Shown one piece after another: positions 1 to 6,838 of a DNA stretch of 6,983 bases. Origin of the DNA: an uncultured Oscillospiraceae bacterium. Its GTDB lineage: Bacteria; Bacillota; Clostridia; Oscillospirales; Oscillospiraceae. The position numbers and the translations under genes are program-made. The notes beneath the pieces are model-generated. The model ran no database searches. It had not been told where the DNA came from and saw nothing but the letters and a program-made list of their open reading frames with translations. How positions within the stretch are numbered: position 1 is the stretch's first letter; the number at the start of each line of letters is the position of its first letter. The stretch is taken from positions 1 through 6,983 of the forward strand of contig CAKTKV010000082.1 of assembly GCA_934572355.1 (NCBI GenBank), given 5' to 3'.

Positions 1-3000
1 TATTCGCACAGCGCCCATACGAGCCACAGCAGGTCGTCCGAGCAGCGCGTGCGCACGCCGCGGTCGCCGTCCGGGTGCGGGTGCCACCAGTGCAGCACGT
101 CGCCCTCGGCGTACTGATGGCGGCAGCAGTCGAGTATGCGCTCCCTCGCGTAACCGCGGTTTATGAGCAGCAGGTTTATGCTGTCCTGAAGCTGGTCGCG
201 GAAGCCGAGCGCGCCGCCGCTCTGGTATATGCTGCTGCGCCCCTCGAGGCGGCAGGCGACAGTCTGATAGACCGCCCAGCCGTTCATATAGTGCTCCATC
301 GCACTGTCTCCGCAGCGCAGCGAAAACGCCCCGAGGAGTCTTGCCCAGCGCGCGGATACGGCGCTCAGGAGCGAGCGCGCGGTGTCCGGTGTGCACAGCT
401 CGCGCAGCTCCGTCTCCGTGCAGCAGCCGCAGCAGAGCACAGTCTCCGCACCGGTGTTTAGCTTTATGCGCAGCCCGGCAGGAATGAAACCAGTCTCCGC
501 GTCAAGCTCCGCGCTGCTCCCGATGAGCATCTGCACTCCGGGATAGTACGAATCCGGGCTTGAGAGGCGGATAAGCCCCGGCTCCCCCTCGATGCGCAGG
601 CAGGCTCCGCTCTTCCCGCCGAGAGCGGGCTCAAGCTCCCAGATGAGCGGTAGGCCCTCCGCCCCGTCGATGAGCAGCACACGCGCATCCAGCCCCTGCG
701 GGATGAACAGGCGCGTCCTGATCCTGTTTTTGCCGATGTCCTTTTCCCACTCTGCGCAGCCCGGCATGAAGCTCACGCGGCAGGCAAAGCCGTCGTTCGC
801 GGCAAAGAGACTGACGGGCTTGCCGCCATGCATGACGTACAGCCGCTCCGGACTGCGTACATCGTATATATCCACCGGCGGTGCGATGAGCGGCATTTCC
901 CGCGCGTTCTTGTACCACAGCCCTGCCGGGCCGATGTCCGCGGCTATCGCGCCGAGGCTGCCGTTTGTTATGATGTGCTGCCATATCCGCGCAGGGAGAG
1001 TGTTGTTTACTTCAAATGTGAATTCCGTGTTGTCCCAGCTGTATTTCGGAACAGCGTCCACGTCACGGCGGGCACTCAGCTCCGGTTCGCGCAGCGGGTG
1101 ATACTGCTTCTGCGCTTCCCCGATGACGACAGCGGCGCGGCTCTTCACCGTTTCCGCAGCCTCAAGCGGCGCTGTGAACACGCCGCCGGGACTGCCTATG
1201 AGCGCTTCCAGCCCGACCGGTGCGAGCACCTGCCCGATGTGCCGCAGCAGCGGCTGGAGGTATTCGCCTTGCTCACGCGTGAGGTAAACAAGCTCCGCGT
1301 CGAGCCCGCAGCTTTTGAGCAGGCAGAAGCGCCGCAATAGCTTTTCCGTCTCCACCGCGCCGCCGTCGCAGCATATTATCGGCAGGTCACCGGAGATGCC
1401 GTAACGCCAAAGCTTGCTCTGCGGCGCAGCGTTTGAGAGCGTGTTTCTCCACAGCGGCAGCACCAGCTCCATCGCCGCGCCAAGCTCTGCCGCGTTCATG
1501 CCGAGGTGTATCGCCGCCGCATCCGGCATGCTCCCGCCGCAGGCTCCGGAAGCTAATATGCGCGCCGCGCCGTCATGGGCAGACTGTGCGTCCGTCCCGA
1601 TGCAGAGGGCGAAACGCAGTGTGGCCGCCTGACCCGCGCGGGTCTGCGGCACTGTCACCGCCGCGCACAGATACGGGGAGACGAGCGCTTTTGCGCCGCC
1701 CTGCTCGTCGGCCGTGAAGTTGGCCGGGTGATCGCAGGCAAGGCACAGCCATATCCCCGGCTTATCGCCCTTCGGCAGCCGGTGCAGCAGGATGCAGTTT
1801 TCACCCTCCTGTGCCGTCATGCCGAGCTTCCAATACGCGCTGTGGCTCTCCATATCGCGCGGCGCGGCGAGCACCGGGCGAAAGCCGAGCTCAAGCTCCG
1901 CGCGCCCCGCCCCGCGAAGCTGCACCTCTGTAAGCTCTCCAAGCTCGCCGTCGATGGCCGCAAGCGTCACGGCGCACTGCGCGCCGTCCTGTTCAAAGCT
2001 CCACGCGGCGTGATCCTCGCTCAGCGTCCATGCGTATTCTCCGCCGGCAGGCAGCAGCCTTTTTCCGTCAAGCCTGAGACTCAGCGTGTCCTCCGGGCGC
2101 ATGCAGTCGTATACGCAGCAGCCGCCCAAGAATGCGGCGCTGTTCCCATCGTCTGTGACGCGGATGCTGTAGGCCCCGTTTGAGAGCAGGCAGGCGTGAG
2201 CCCCTGTGTTCTCTTCGCTTCCGCGAAGCTCCCAGCGGCTCTTGTCATGCTGGCGCGGGCGCTCCGGTACGGGCGAGCTGTCCCGCCGCATCACGACGCC
2301 CGAGTCAGGCAGCTTCTCCTGAAGCAGCAGCGTGTACGCCGCCATTGACGGATCGAACATAAACAGCTTCTGCACACAGCCGCCGTCCGCCGCGTTCGCT
2401 GCGGCGAGCAGGCTCATGCTGACATGGTGCGCCATGTAGCAGCGCACCTGTTCTCCGTCCGCGCGGCGGCAGCGCCCGGGCGTGAAGTCCAGCGCCTCTA
2501 TATATCCCCAGCGCCCGTAGGCCCCAATATCGCGCAGGCGGCGCAGATTGCGCACCGCGGCGATGGGGTCGACCGCGAGGGCGAGAAAGCTGCTGTATGG
2601 GGAGATGACCATGTCGCTCTCCTGCCCGCGCTTGAGGGCAAGGTCGGGGCAGCCGTGCGCCTTATAGCGGTAGCACAGGGAGGCGTCGAGCGAATAGAAC
2701 GCGCTTTCGGATATGCCCCAGGGCTTGCCCGCAAAATGGCGGCGCTTCTGCACATACAGGCAGAAGCGGCTGCTCTCGAAGAGCAGACTCGCCCGGTAGA
2801 GCGGCAGGAACAGCGCGGGCATGAGGTATTCAAACATCGTCCCCGTCCAGCTTGCAAGGCCGCGGTAGCCGTCCTTCTGGAGCTGCGCGCGGCTCAAGGC
2901 GCGCCAGTGTCGCATCGGCACATCGCCTTTCGCGACGGCGATGTAGCTTGTCAGCACCGCCTCGCTCGCCATGAGGTCGTACCAGCCGCCGCTCCCGGCA

Positions 3001-5975
3001 GCATTTATAGTGTCATAGCAGATATAAAACAGGCCGCGCACCCTGTCATAAAGCGGGGAAAAATCCATCCCGGCCATGATCGCGCGCAGCCTTGAGGATA
3101 GTTCTGCCTCGCCCCATGTGTCGAGCGCGTTTGCTGTGCAGAGGAGCCCCGCGTACATGTTCCCGCTGTCGACTGTGGAGATAAACGGCGGGGAGAGCGG
3201 CGCGAGAGTGCGCGTATCGTACCAATTATAATAATGTCCCATGCAGCGCGGCATTTTTCCAAGCGTTGCCGCGGCTCGAGAAATATAGCCAGCCGCTTCC
3301 TTGCGCGGGATTATCCCGCACTCGGCCGATACTGCCGCCGCTGCGAGCGCAAGGCCGATGTTCGTCGGCGACGTTCTGTGCGCGGCGCCCGTCGGCGGCT
3401 GCTCCTGAAAGTTATCGGGCGGCAGGAAGTTGTCCTCCGCCGTGGAAAAGTCCTTGAGATAGCGCCAGCAGGCGGCCATCGCGGAGCGCAGCAGCTCGCG
3501 GTCACGCGCGGCAAGTTCAGTGCCCTTATAGGCCGGCAGCGCCAGCGCCGCCGCAGCAGCGGGGGAGAGCAGCCACATGAAGCCCGCGCTCTTGCCGATT
3601 ATTGCCGGGGAGAAGGCCATGAGCAGCACGCCCGTCACGACGGAGACCCACATCGCACGGACATTCTCGCCCAGCTGCTCCCCACCAGAGGTCTGCGCAA
3701 AGGTCTGCCACTGGAGAAGCTTCCGGTGGCTTATAAGCATTCTCCACAGCGCTGTCAGTATCGCCGCGGCGGAGACCCACGCCTCGAACGGCAGCAGCCA
3801 CAGGCGCATGAAAGTGCGCACAATAGCGCCGCCCGCCCCGGTCAGGAGCCTTGTGTGCCGCTTCAGGCGGACATGCTCACACTGGGAAAGACTGCGGTCG
3901 ATAAGCGATAGGAACAGGCTGCTCAGCAGTGCCAGCAGTGCCGCCCATGCTGCGAGGGCAAGCCCCTGCGCGGACATGAAAAAGCCGCAGAGGATCGCGA
4001 TGAAGGTCAGCGGCGCGACGAGCGAGCGGCGCAGCGAATCGAACAGGCGGAAGCGGTCGATATCCGAAAGCTCGCGGGCAAATATCCAGCGGGCGTTCTG
4101 CCAATCGCCGCGTATCCAGCGGTTCTGGCGCTTAAAATATGCAAGGGGCTTATCGGGAAAGGCGTCGGAAAACTCGGCGTCGCTCATGTAAGCGCCGCGC
4201 AGGCAGGCTCCTTCAAGCGCGTCATGGGAGAGGATGCGCCCATCCGGGAAGCGCCCTGCCGTGCAGCGCAGCAGCGCCTTGGGGTCGATGAGCCCCTTGC
4301 CGGCAAAGCCGCCGCTGCCGAAGGCGTCCATATAAAGCTCACCGCAGAGGCTGCAATACGGATCGCAGCCGCCGGCACCGGCAAAGATCAGGGAGAAGTC
4401 CGTGGAGTTTGCGCTTTCAAGCTCCGTCTCTATCCGCGGATGGATGATCGCGTGACCCGAAACGACCACGTTTGACCCCTCGTCTATCACCGGTGTACAG
4501 AGCGGGTGCATCGCCGCACCGATCAGCAGTGAAAGTGAGCCGGGGTATATGCGGGTATCGGCATCGAGGGTGATGATGTAGCGCGTACCGCGCAGGGCGG
4601 CTTCGTCCCCGGTGACGGAGAGCTCGCTATCCTCCCCGCAGAGGAGCTTTGCAAGCTCGATGAGCGCGCCGCGCTTTCTCTCATGCCCGCAGTAGCTTTC
4701 ACCGTTATAGCTTCTTTCTCGGGTGAAGAGGTAAAAGCCGCCGCCGTATTTTTCATTCAGCGCGTCAATGGCGCCCTGCGCATCGCGCAGCAGCTGTGCA
4801 TCGCGCGGCGTTTCGGCTGTCGCGGCTCCTGGCAGGTCGGCGAGCAGACCGAAGCTGAGATTCTTCCCCTCGCGGCGGCTGGCAAGGCGCAGGGCTTCAA
4901 GGCGCTGCGCATCACAGCTGCCGAGGATGACGGAGATAACGCAGATGCTCTTTCCCTCCTCGGGCACGCCCTCGCTCAGATCAAGACGCGGCATGGGGCG
5001 TGGGCGCACAACGCGCATGAGGAGAAAGTCCACCGCGGCCTTCACGAGCTCCGACACGGGCAGAAGCAGCAGCGCCGCGAGCCAAAGGCTGCCGAGGGAG
5101 AAGGAAATGCAGAGGCTGATAAAAAGAGTGAGCAGGACATTCGCGGCGATATACAGCGCCGCGCCCCACCTGCCGGGCTCGCGCAGCAGCAGGAAGCCGA
5201 CATGGCGGTTTTCCGCCTGTGACTTTTCGATGAGCTCGGAAGCAAGAGTGTACTCCTCAACATCGCGCCGCGCGGCCATTATTTCAAGACGGCGAAGATA
5301 CTCGGCCTTTGTCTCGCGATCCATTTTGGGGTAGTCCCCGGTGGGGTCGCGGGAAAGAATAGCGCTGCACACATCGACAGAATCAAGCAGGCGCTCCATG
5401 TCCATGGAGGAGAGCAGGCGCAGAGAGGAAAACAGCGCCTCAAGCTCCTGCGCGTAGGCTTCGGCGTCCGGGGAATTGAGCATGTCGCGGCAGACGGCGG
5501 CAAGAGCCTGTATCACCGCGACGCGCATGGCGGCGGGGAAAAGATACAGTTCGCCCCGGCGCAGCACCGTGACGCTCTGGAAAGCTTCGAGAAAGACACG
5601 GCAGCGCTGCTCGGTGAGTCTCCCGTGCCCCGACTGCAGCAGGGTGCGGCAAAGCTCGGTGACGATGAGTCCATCGCGGCAGCGGCGCAGGGAGCGCGCA
5701 TGGCGCAGCTCATCCTCGGCGGCAGGGCCTTCGCGCTGGATCATATACCAGTTATCAAGAAGCCACTCGCAGCCCGAGGGGACAGCGGGAGCGCCTGTAT
5801 ATCGGCGGTGGAGCGTGTCCCGGCAGCGGCGCAGCTCGCGGATGCTCTCATGCAGGCGCAGCGCGGCCTCGGTGCCGGACTGCGTACCGGTGCTTTTGAG
5901 AAGCCGCGCGCAGGATACGGCGTAATCGGCGAGCCTTTCATTATCTATATAGGGTGCGAGGTTCATACTGTCCAT
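1..5975 (-). CDS. cgs (ndvB/chvB-like): Cyclic beta-1,2-glucan synthase (GT84 + glycoamylase-like + GH94), 3' end outside window
   Basis: A continuous frame gives 1,991 residues with no stop; the C-terminus is missing. By family knowledge the enzyme polymerises glucose from UDP-glucose into beta-1,2-glucan at the inner membrane, cyclises it and trims it by phosphorolysis. Residues 1-265 resemble the conserved Cgs N-terminal region (EWLLDN-like, GELY, DPTG-Y--MD and RHVG blocks). Hydrophobic segments lie near 272-293 and 295-318. The GT84 domain spans about 344-640, with RKRG 433-436, LDADT 470-474 (D471, D473), SHD 583-585 and Q617-x-x-R619-W620. More membrane segments lie near 652-692, 722-745 and 776-816. 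The glycoamylase-like domain (about 820-1180) has HRTSPTNIG from 866, GHYYNWYDT from 913, STVDSGN around D936 and WGISES from 1086. A GH94-type sandwich follows (SNG near N1266), then YGISGDLP from about 1525, a second sandwich from about 1645, and barrel motifs GFRDQLQD 1924-1931, HWWHP 1962-1966 and SDDLLW up to W1984. The GH94 general-acid Asp would lie beyond the window. ATG 5975 is preferred over ATG 5966 because GGGAGA lies 5 nt upstream of it. A full length of about 2,400 is my estimate, shorter than the ~2,800 of proteobacterial enzymes. Confidence 0.93.
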   Translation of the reverse strand, partial: MDSMNLAPYIDNERLADYAVSCARLLKSTGTQSGTEAALRLHESIRELRRCRDTLHRRYTGAPAVPSGCEWLLDNWYMIQREGPAAEDELRHARSLRRCRDGLIVTELCRTLLQSGHGRLTEQRCRVFLEAFQSVTVLRRGELYLFPAAMRVAVIQALAAVCRDMLNSPDAEAYAQELEALFSSLRLLSSMDMERLLDSVDVCSAILSRDPTGDYPKMDRETKAEYLRRLEIMAARRDVEEYTLASELIEKSQAENRHVGFLLLREPGRWGAALYIAANVLLTLFISLCISFSLGSLWLAALLLLPVSELVKAAVDFLLMRVVRPRPMPRLDLSEGVPEEGKSICVISVILGSCDAQRLEALRLASRREGKNLSFGLLADLPGAATAETPRDAQLLRDAQGAIDALNEKYGGGFYLFTRERSYNGESYCGHERKRGALIELAKLLCGEDSELSVTGDEAALRGTRYIITLDADTRIYPGSLSLLIGAAMHPLCTPVIDEGSNVVVSGHAIIHPRIETELESANSTDFSLIFAGAGGCDPYCSLCGELYMDAFGSGGFAGKGLIDPKALLRCTAGRFPDGRILSHDALEGACLRGAYMSDAEFSDAFPDKPLAYFKRQNRWIRGDWQNARWIFARELSDIDRFRLFDSLRRSLVAPLTFIAILCGFFMSAQGLALAAWAALLALLSSLFLSLIDRSLSQCEHVRLKRHTRLLTGAGGAIVRTFMRLWLLPFEAWVSAAAILTALWRMLISHRKLLQWQTFAQTSGGEQLGENVRAMWVSVVTGVLLMAFSPAIIGKSAGFMWLLSPAAAAALALPAYKGTELAARDRELLRSAMAACWRYLKDFSTAEDNFLPPDNFQEQPPTGAAHRTSPTNIGLALAAAAVSAECGIIPRKEAAGYISRAAATLGKMPRCMGHYYNWYDTRTLAPLSPPFISTVDSGNMYAGLLCTANALDTWGEAELSSRLRAIMAGMDFSPLYDRVRGLFYICYDTINAAGSGGWYDLMASEAVLTSYIAVAKGDVPMRHWRALSRAQLQKDGYRGLASWTGTMFEYLMPALFLPLYRASLLFESSRFCLYVQKRRHFAGKPWGISESAFYSLDASLCYRYKAHGCPDLALKRGQESDMVISPYSSFLALAVDPIAAVRNLRRLRDIGAYGRWGYIEALDFTPGRCRRADGEQVRCYMAHHVSMSLLAAANAADGGCVQKLFMFDPSMAAYTLLLQEKLPDSGVVMRRDSSPVPERPRQHDKSRWELRGSEENTGAHACLLSNGAYSIRVTDDGNSAAFLGGCCVYDCMRPEDTLSLRLDGKRLLPAGGEYAWTLSEDHAAWSFEQDGAQCAVTLAAIDGELGELTEVQLRGAGRAELELGFRPVLAAPRDMESHSAYWKLGMTAQEGENCILLHRLPKGDKPGIWLCLACDHPANFTADEQGGAKALVSPYLCAAVTVPQTRAGQAATLRFALCIGTDAQSAHDGAARILASGACGGSMPDAAAIHLGMNAAELGAAMELVLPLWRNTLSNAAPQSKLWRYGISGDLPIICCDGGAVETEKLLRRFCLLKSCGLDAELVYLTREQGEYLQPLLRHIGQVLAPVGLEALIGSPGGVFTAPLEAAETVKSRAAVVIGEAQKQYHPLREPELSARRDVDAVPKYSWDNTEFTFEVNNTLPARIWQHIITNGSLGAIAADIGPAGLWYKNAREMPLIAPPVDIYDVRSPERLYVMHGGKPVSLFAANDGFACRVSFMPGCAEWEKDIGKNRIRTRLFIPQGLDARVLLIDGAEGLPLIWELEPALGGKSGACLRIEGEPGLIRLSSPDSYYPGVQMLIGSSAELDAETGFIPAGLRIKLNTGAETVLCCGCCTETELRELCTPDTARSLLSAVSARWARLLGAFSLRCGDSAMEHYMNGWAVYQTVACRLEGRSSIYQSGGALGFRDQLQDSINLLLINRGYARERILDCCRHQYAEGDVLHWWHPHPDGDRGVRTRCSDDLLWLVWALCE

Positions 5976-5980
5976 GATAT

Positions 5981-5986
5981 TCTCCC
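5981..5986 (-). promoter_or_regulatory. Ribosome binding site of cgs
   Basis: GGGAGA on the minus strand lies 5 nt before ATG 5975 and 14 nt before the second in-frame ATG at 5966, so it decides for the first start. Confidence 0.7.
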
Positions 5987-6081
5987 GTGAAAAACAGTCA
6001 GGACAAGGCCGCATGACGCGGCAAAGCCTTATACGAAACAGTTTTTCCCAGCGCGGGGAATATATTCATGAAGTGCGGGGA
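5987..6081. other. cgs leader, no gene seen
   Basis: This is non-coding sequence upstream of cgs. I see no convincing -35/-10 pair for cgs. A short bulged hairpin (AAGG and CCGC paired with GCGG and CCTT, 6005-6030) is followed, on the minus strand, by a T-run after about 11 bases. The spacing is poor for an intrinsic terminator or attenuator, so I note it only as possible leader structure. Confidence 0.3.
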
Positions 6082-6116
6082 GAAGAGAATCCCCTGCCAA
6101 TTTTGAGAACAGATGA
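6082..6116. repeat. Miniature copy of the 6616-6838 repeat, ends joined
   Basis: Bases 6082-6098 are identical to the left arm of the large palindromic element (6616-6632). Bases 6096-6116 match 6817-6838 except for one substitution and one missing T. The two ends that are about 185 bp apart in the large copy are fused here at the shared GCC. This could be an internal-deletion derivative of the element, or an excision or recombination scar. The right-hand half may alternatively be an rraA remnant rather than part of the repeat. Confidence 0.6.
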
Positions 6117-6180
6117 AAGTATTTTCTGAGCAGTGAACTTAGACTGCTGATCAAAAGATTTCATATACACGACAGTAATA

Positions 6181-6212
6181 TCTCCAAATGTCTATTACGC
6201 GACATTTGGAGA
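6181..6212. promoter_or_regulatory. Perfect 12-bp dyad with 8-nt loop
   Basis: TCTCCAAATGTC (6181-6192) and GACATTTGGAGA (6201-6212) are exact reverse complements around an 8-base centre. The dyad is followed on the plus strand by TTTTATT, so it could fold as an intrinsic-terminator-like hairpin, but no plus-strand gene precedes it in the window. It lies 41 bp before ATG 6254, so it could equally be an operator for a dimeric repressor. The sequence does not decide between these. Confidence 0.5.
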
Positions 6213-6253
6213 TTTTATTGAAGATGGCATCTATCCGAAAACGGGGTATCAAC

Positions 6254-6838
6254 ATGAAAACTTTCAAAAGAGTACTACTCATTGTGCTTGCGGTCACTTT
6301 AACTGCGGCAGTTGTGCTAGGCATATGGGGCTTGGTCATCCCGGCAGCGAAGGTGAACAAGCTTGAGGGGCTTTCCATGGCGGATTCGGCGACGGCGGAA
6401 TACGTAAAATATCTTCCCGATGCCGACACTATCTATAGCTATGCTCGTTTTTCTCACGCGGCGGTCGCTATCTGCTACATCCAACACCTCGGTATATTTG
6501 ATATATGTCAATTATACAGCACTTGTCGAGCAAGTCAAATGGAAGATCAGTATCGGCTGAGGGCTTATGCTGCGATAGGAAACGGAACGGTGTATGCTCA
6601 TTCTAATTCCATTATGAAGAGAATCCCCTGCCGACGGCAGGGGATTCTCTTCGTGGCGGAGAGTGAGGGATTCGACCTGCCGTGCGCGGCAGGCCACCTC
6701 GGGTTGCAAAGCGCACCCGGCGCTTTGCTAAGAGCCCTCGGGTTCGAATCCCAACGGCTTTCATTATATGCAAAAGCCCCCACCTATGGTGGGAGCTTTT
6801 GCATATGGAACACCCGGCCAATTTTGAGGACAGATTGA
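6254..6838 (+). CDS. Hypothetical membrane-anchored protein, probably truncated and fused to repeat sequence
   Basis: The open frame from ATG 6254 gives 194 codons and ends at TGA 6836-6838. I do not recognise the family. Residues 1-5 (MKTFK) are basic and about 6-31 form one hydrophobic segment, as in a signal anchor or uncleaved signal peptide. Residues about 32-60 are a soluble acidic stretch that looks like real coding sequence. From about 6432 the opposite strand instead reads as the start of a TetR-type gene, and from 6616 the frame merely translates the palindromic repeat, so the last two-thirds are probably not native protein. A weak GGGG (6243-6246) lies 7 nt before the start. An upstream in-frame ATG at 6188 would place the start inside the 6181-6212 dyad and lacks a ribosome site. 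I therefore read this as a 5' gene fragment; expression of the fused product is doubtful. Confidence 0.4.
   Translation: MKTFKRVLLIVLAVTLTAAVVLGIWGLVIPAAKVNKLEGLSMADSATAEYVKYLPDADTIYSYARFSHAAVAICYIQHLGIFDICQLYSTCRASQMEDQYRLRAYAAIGNGTVYAHSNSIMKRIPCRRQGILFVAESEGFDLPCAAGHLGLQSAPGALLRALGFESQRLSLYAKAPTYGGSFCIWNTRPILRTD
6430..6481 (-). pseudogene. 5' fragment of a probable TetR-family regulator
   Basis: On the minus strand the frame beginning at 6481 reads DVADSDRRVRKTSIAI. The DRRVRKT block resembles the extreme N-terminus of many TetR-type repressors, where it is followed by the start of helix 1. After about 6433 the similarity stops and the frame only shadows the plus-strand ORF, so just ~16 residues remain. 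A GAGGTG ribosome-site-like stretch (6485-6490) precedes ATG 6480, but that ATG is followed at once by an in-frame TAG. Restoring one G (ATGG) would give M-V-A-D-S-D-R-R-V-R-K-T, so a 1-nt deletion in codon 2 is the simplest reading. It sits behind a strong promoter (6511-6538). The identification rests on a short motif and could be chance. Confidence 0.4.
6511..6538 (-). promoter_or_regulatory. Near-consensus sigma-70/SigA promoter reading leftward
   Basis: On the minus strand TTGACT (6538-6533) and TATAAT (6516-6511) are separated by 16 nt. Transcription would start near 6504 and enter the TetR-like fragment through GAGGTG at 6490-6485. The spacer contains an imperfect inverted repeat ACTTG...CAAGT (6521-6535), which is where a repressor such as an autoregulating TetR protein would bind. 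The operator reading is inference. Confidence 0.65.
6539..6615. other. Spacer between TetR-like promoter and palindromic repeat
   Basis: No supported gene. A plus-strand ATG at 6539 opens a frame continuous with the 6254 ORF, but the peptide is not recognisable and no ribosome site precedes it. This may be native upstream DNA of the regulator fragment. Confidence 0.3.
6616..6652. repeat. 17-bp perfect inverted repeat, left end of element
   Basis: GAAGAGAATCCCCTGCC (6616-6632) and its exact reverse complement (6636-6652) are separated by GAC. The stem would be very stable on either strand. No T-tract follows on either side, so a simple intrinsic terminator is unlikely. Confidence 0.85.
6654..6760. 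other. Two divergent tRNA 3'-end-like segments enclosing two hairpins
   Basis: Plus strand 6741-6751 is GGTTCGAATCC, the canonical T-arm/B-box. On the minus strand 6677-6667 reads GGTCGAATCCC (one T short of a T-arm) and runs into CACTCTCC-GCCA at 6654, like the acceptor and CCA end of a bacterial tRNA-Ser. These two form a 9-bp outer inverted repeat (6667-6675 with 6744-6752). Inside are hairpins 6676-6693 (CCTGCCG/CGGCAGG) and 6706-6728 (GCAAAGCGC/GCGCTTTGC). A direct repeat CCTCGGGTT occurs at 6697-6705 and 6736-6744. Neither strand has a matching 5' acceptor or an anticodon arm, so this is not a complete tRNA gene. It may be tRNA-derived repeat or a structured RNA. Confidence 0.55.
6766..6806 (-). 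repeat. 19-bp inverted repeat, right end of element
   Basis: The arms 6766-6784 and 6788-6806 pair with a TAT loop and one mismatch (C6778 against A6794). In a minus-strand transcript that position becomes a G-U pair, so the stem is unbroken only in RNA read leftward. This hints that the minus strand is the transcribed one. The A-rich lower stem gives TTTTGCATAT on one side, so weak terminator activity is possible. Confidence 0.75.

Larger units (their letters stand above)
6616..6812. repeat. Composite palindromic, tRNA-like repeat element
   Basis: About 200 bp built almost entirely of nested inverted repeats: a 17-bp perfect hairpin at 6616-6652, a tRNA-like middle block at 6654-6760, and a 19-bp hairpin at 6766-6806. 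It carries no transposase or other gene of its own; frames through it on both strands only translate the palindromes. It abuts the broken rraA-like gene at about 6812. Its left arm recurs at 6082-6098, which supports a repeated, possibly mobile (MITE- or REP-like) nature. The right boundary is uncertain: it may instead extend to about 6838, because 6817-6838 also recurs at 6096-6116. Confidence 0.65.

Noticed and set aside
2498..2857. Shorter minus-strand ORFs in other frames inside 1-5975
   Set aside because: They overlap the conserved Cgs motifs in a different frame and have no ribosome sites.
3234..3911. Long plus-strand ORF (225 codons), with similar ones at 2424-3095, 592-1101 and 1575-2183
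   Set aside because: All lie antisense to the continuous cgs frame, are rich in Arg/Ala/Pro as expected for shadow frames in GC-rich DNA, and match no family I recognise.
6129..6148. Short inverted repeat AGCAGT...ACTGCT
   Set aside because: Only 6-bp arms with an 8-base loop, which is expected by chance and not linked to a promoter.
6103..6181. Promoter for the plus-strand ORF at 6254
   Set aside because: TTGAGA and several TATA-like hexamers occur, but no pair has acceptable spacing.
6151..6429. Minus-strand ORF of 92 codons opposite the signal-anchor ORF
   Set aside because: It is the shadow of the plus-strand frame and crosses the 6181-6212 dyad; the plus strand has the typical basic-hydrophobic N-terminus.
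6654..6760. A functional tRNA gene on either strand
   Set aside because: T-arm and CCA-like sequences are present, but no 5' acceptor strand, D-arm or anticodon arm can be paired with them.
6616..6806. CRISPR array
   Set aside because: The repeats are inverted, not regularly spaced direct repeats, and no spacers are present.
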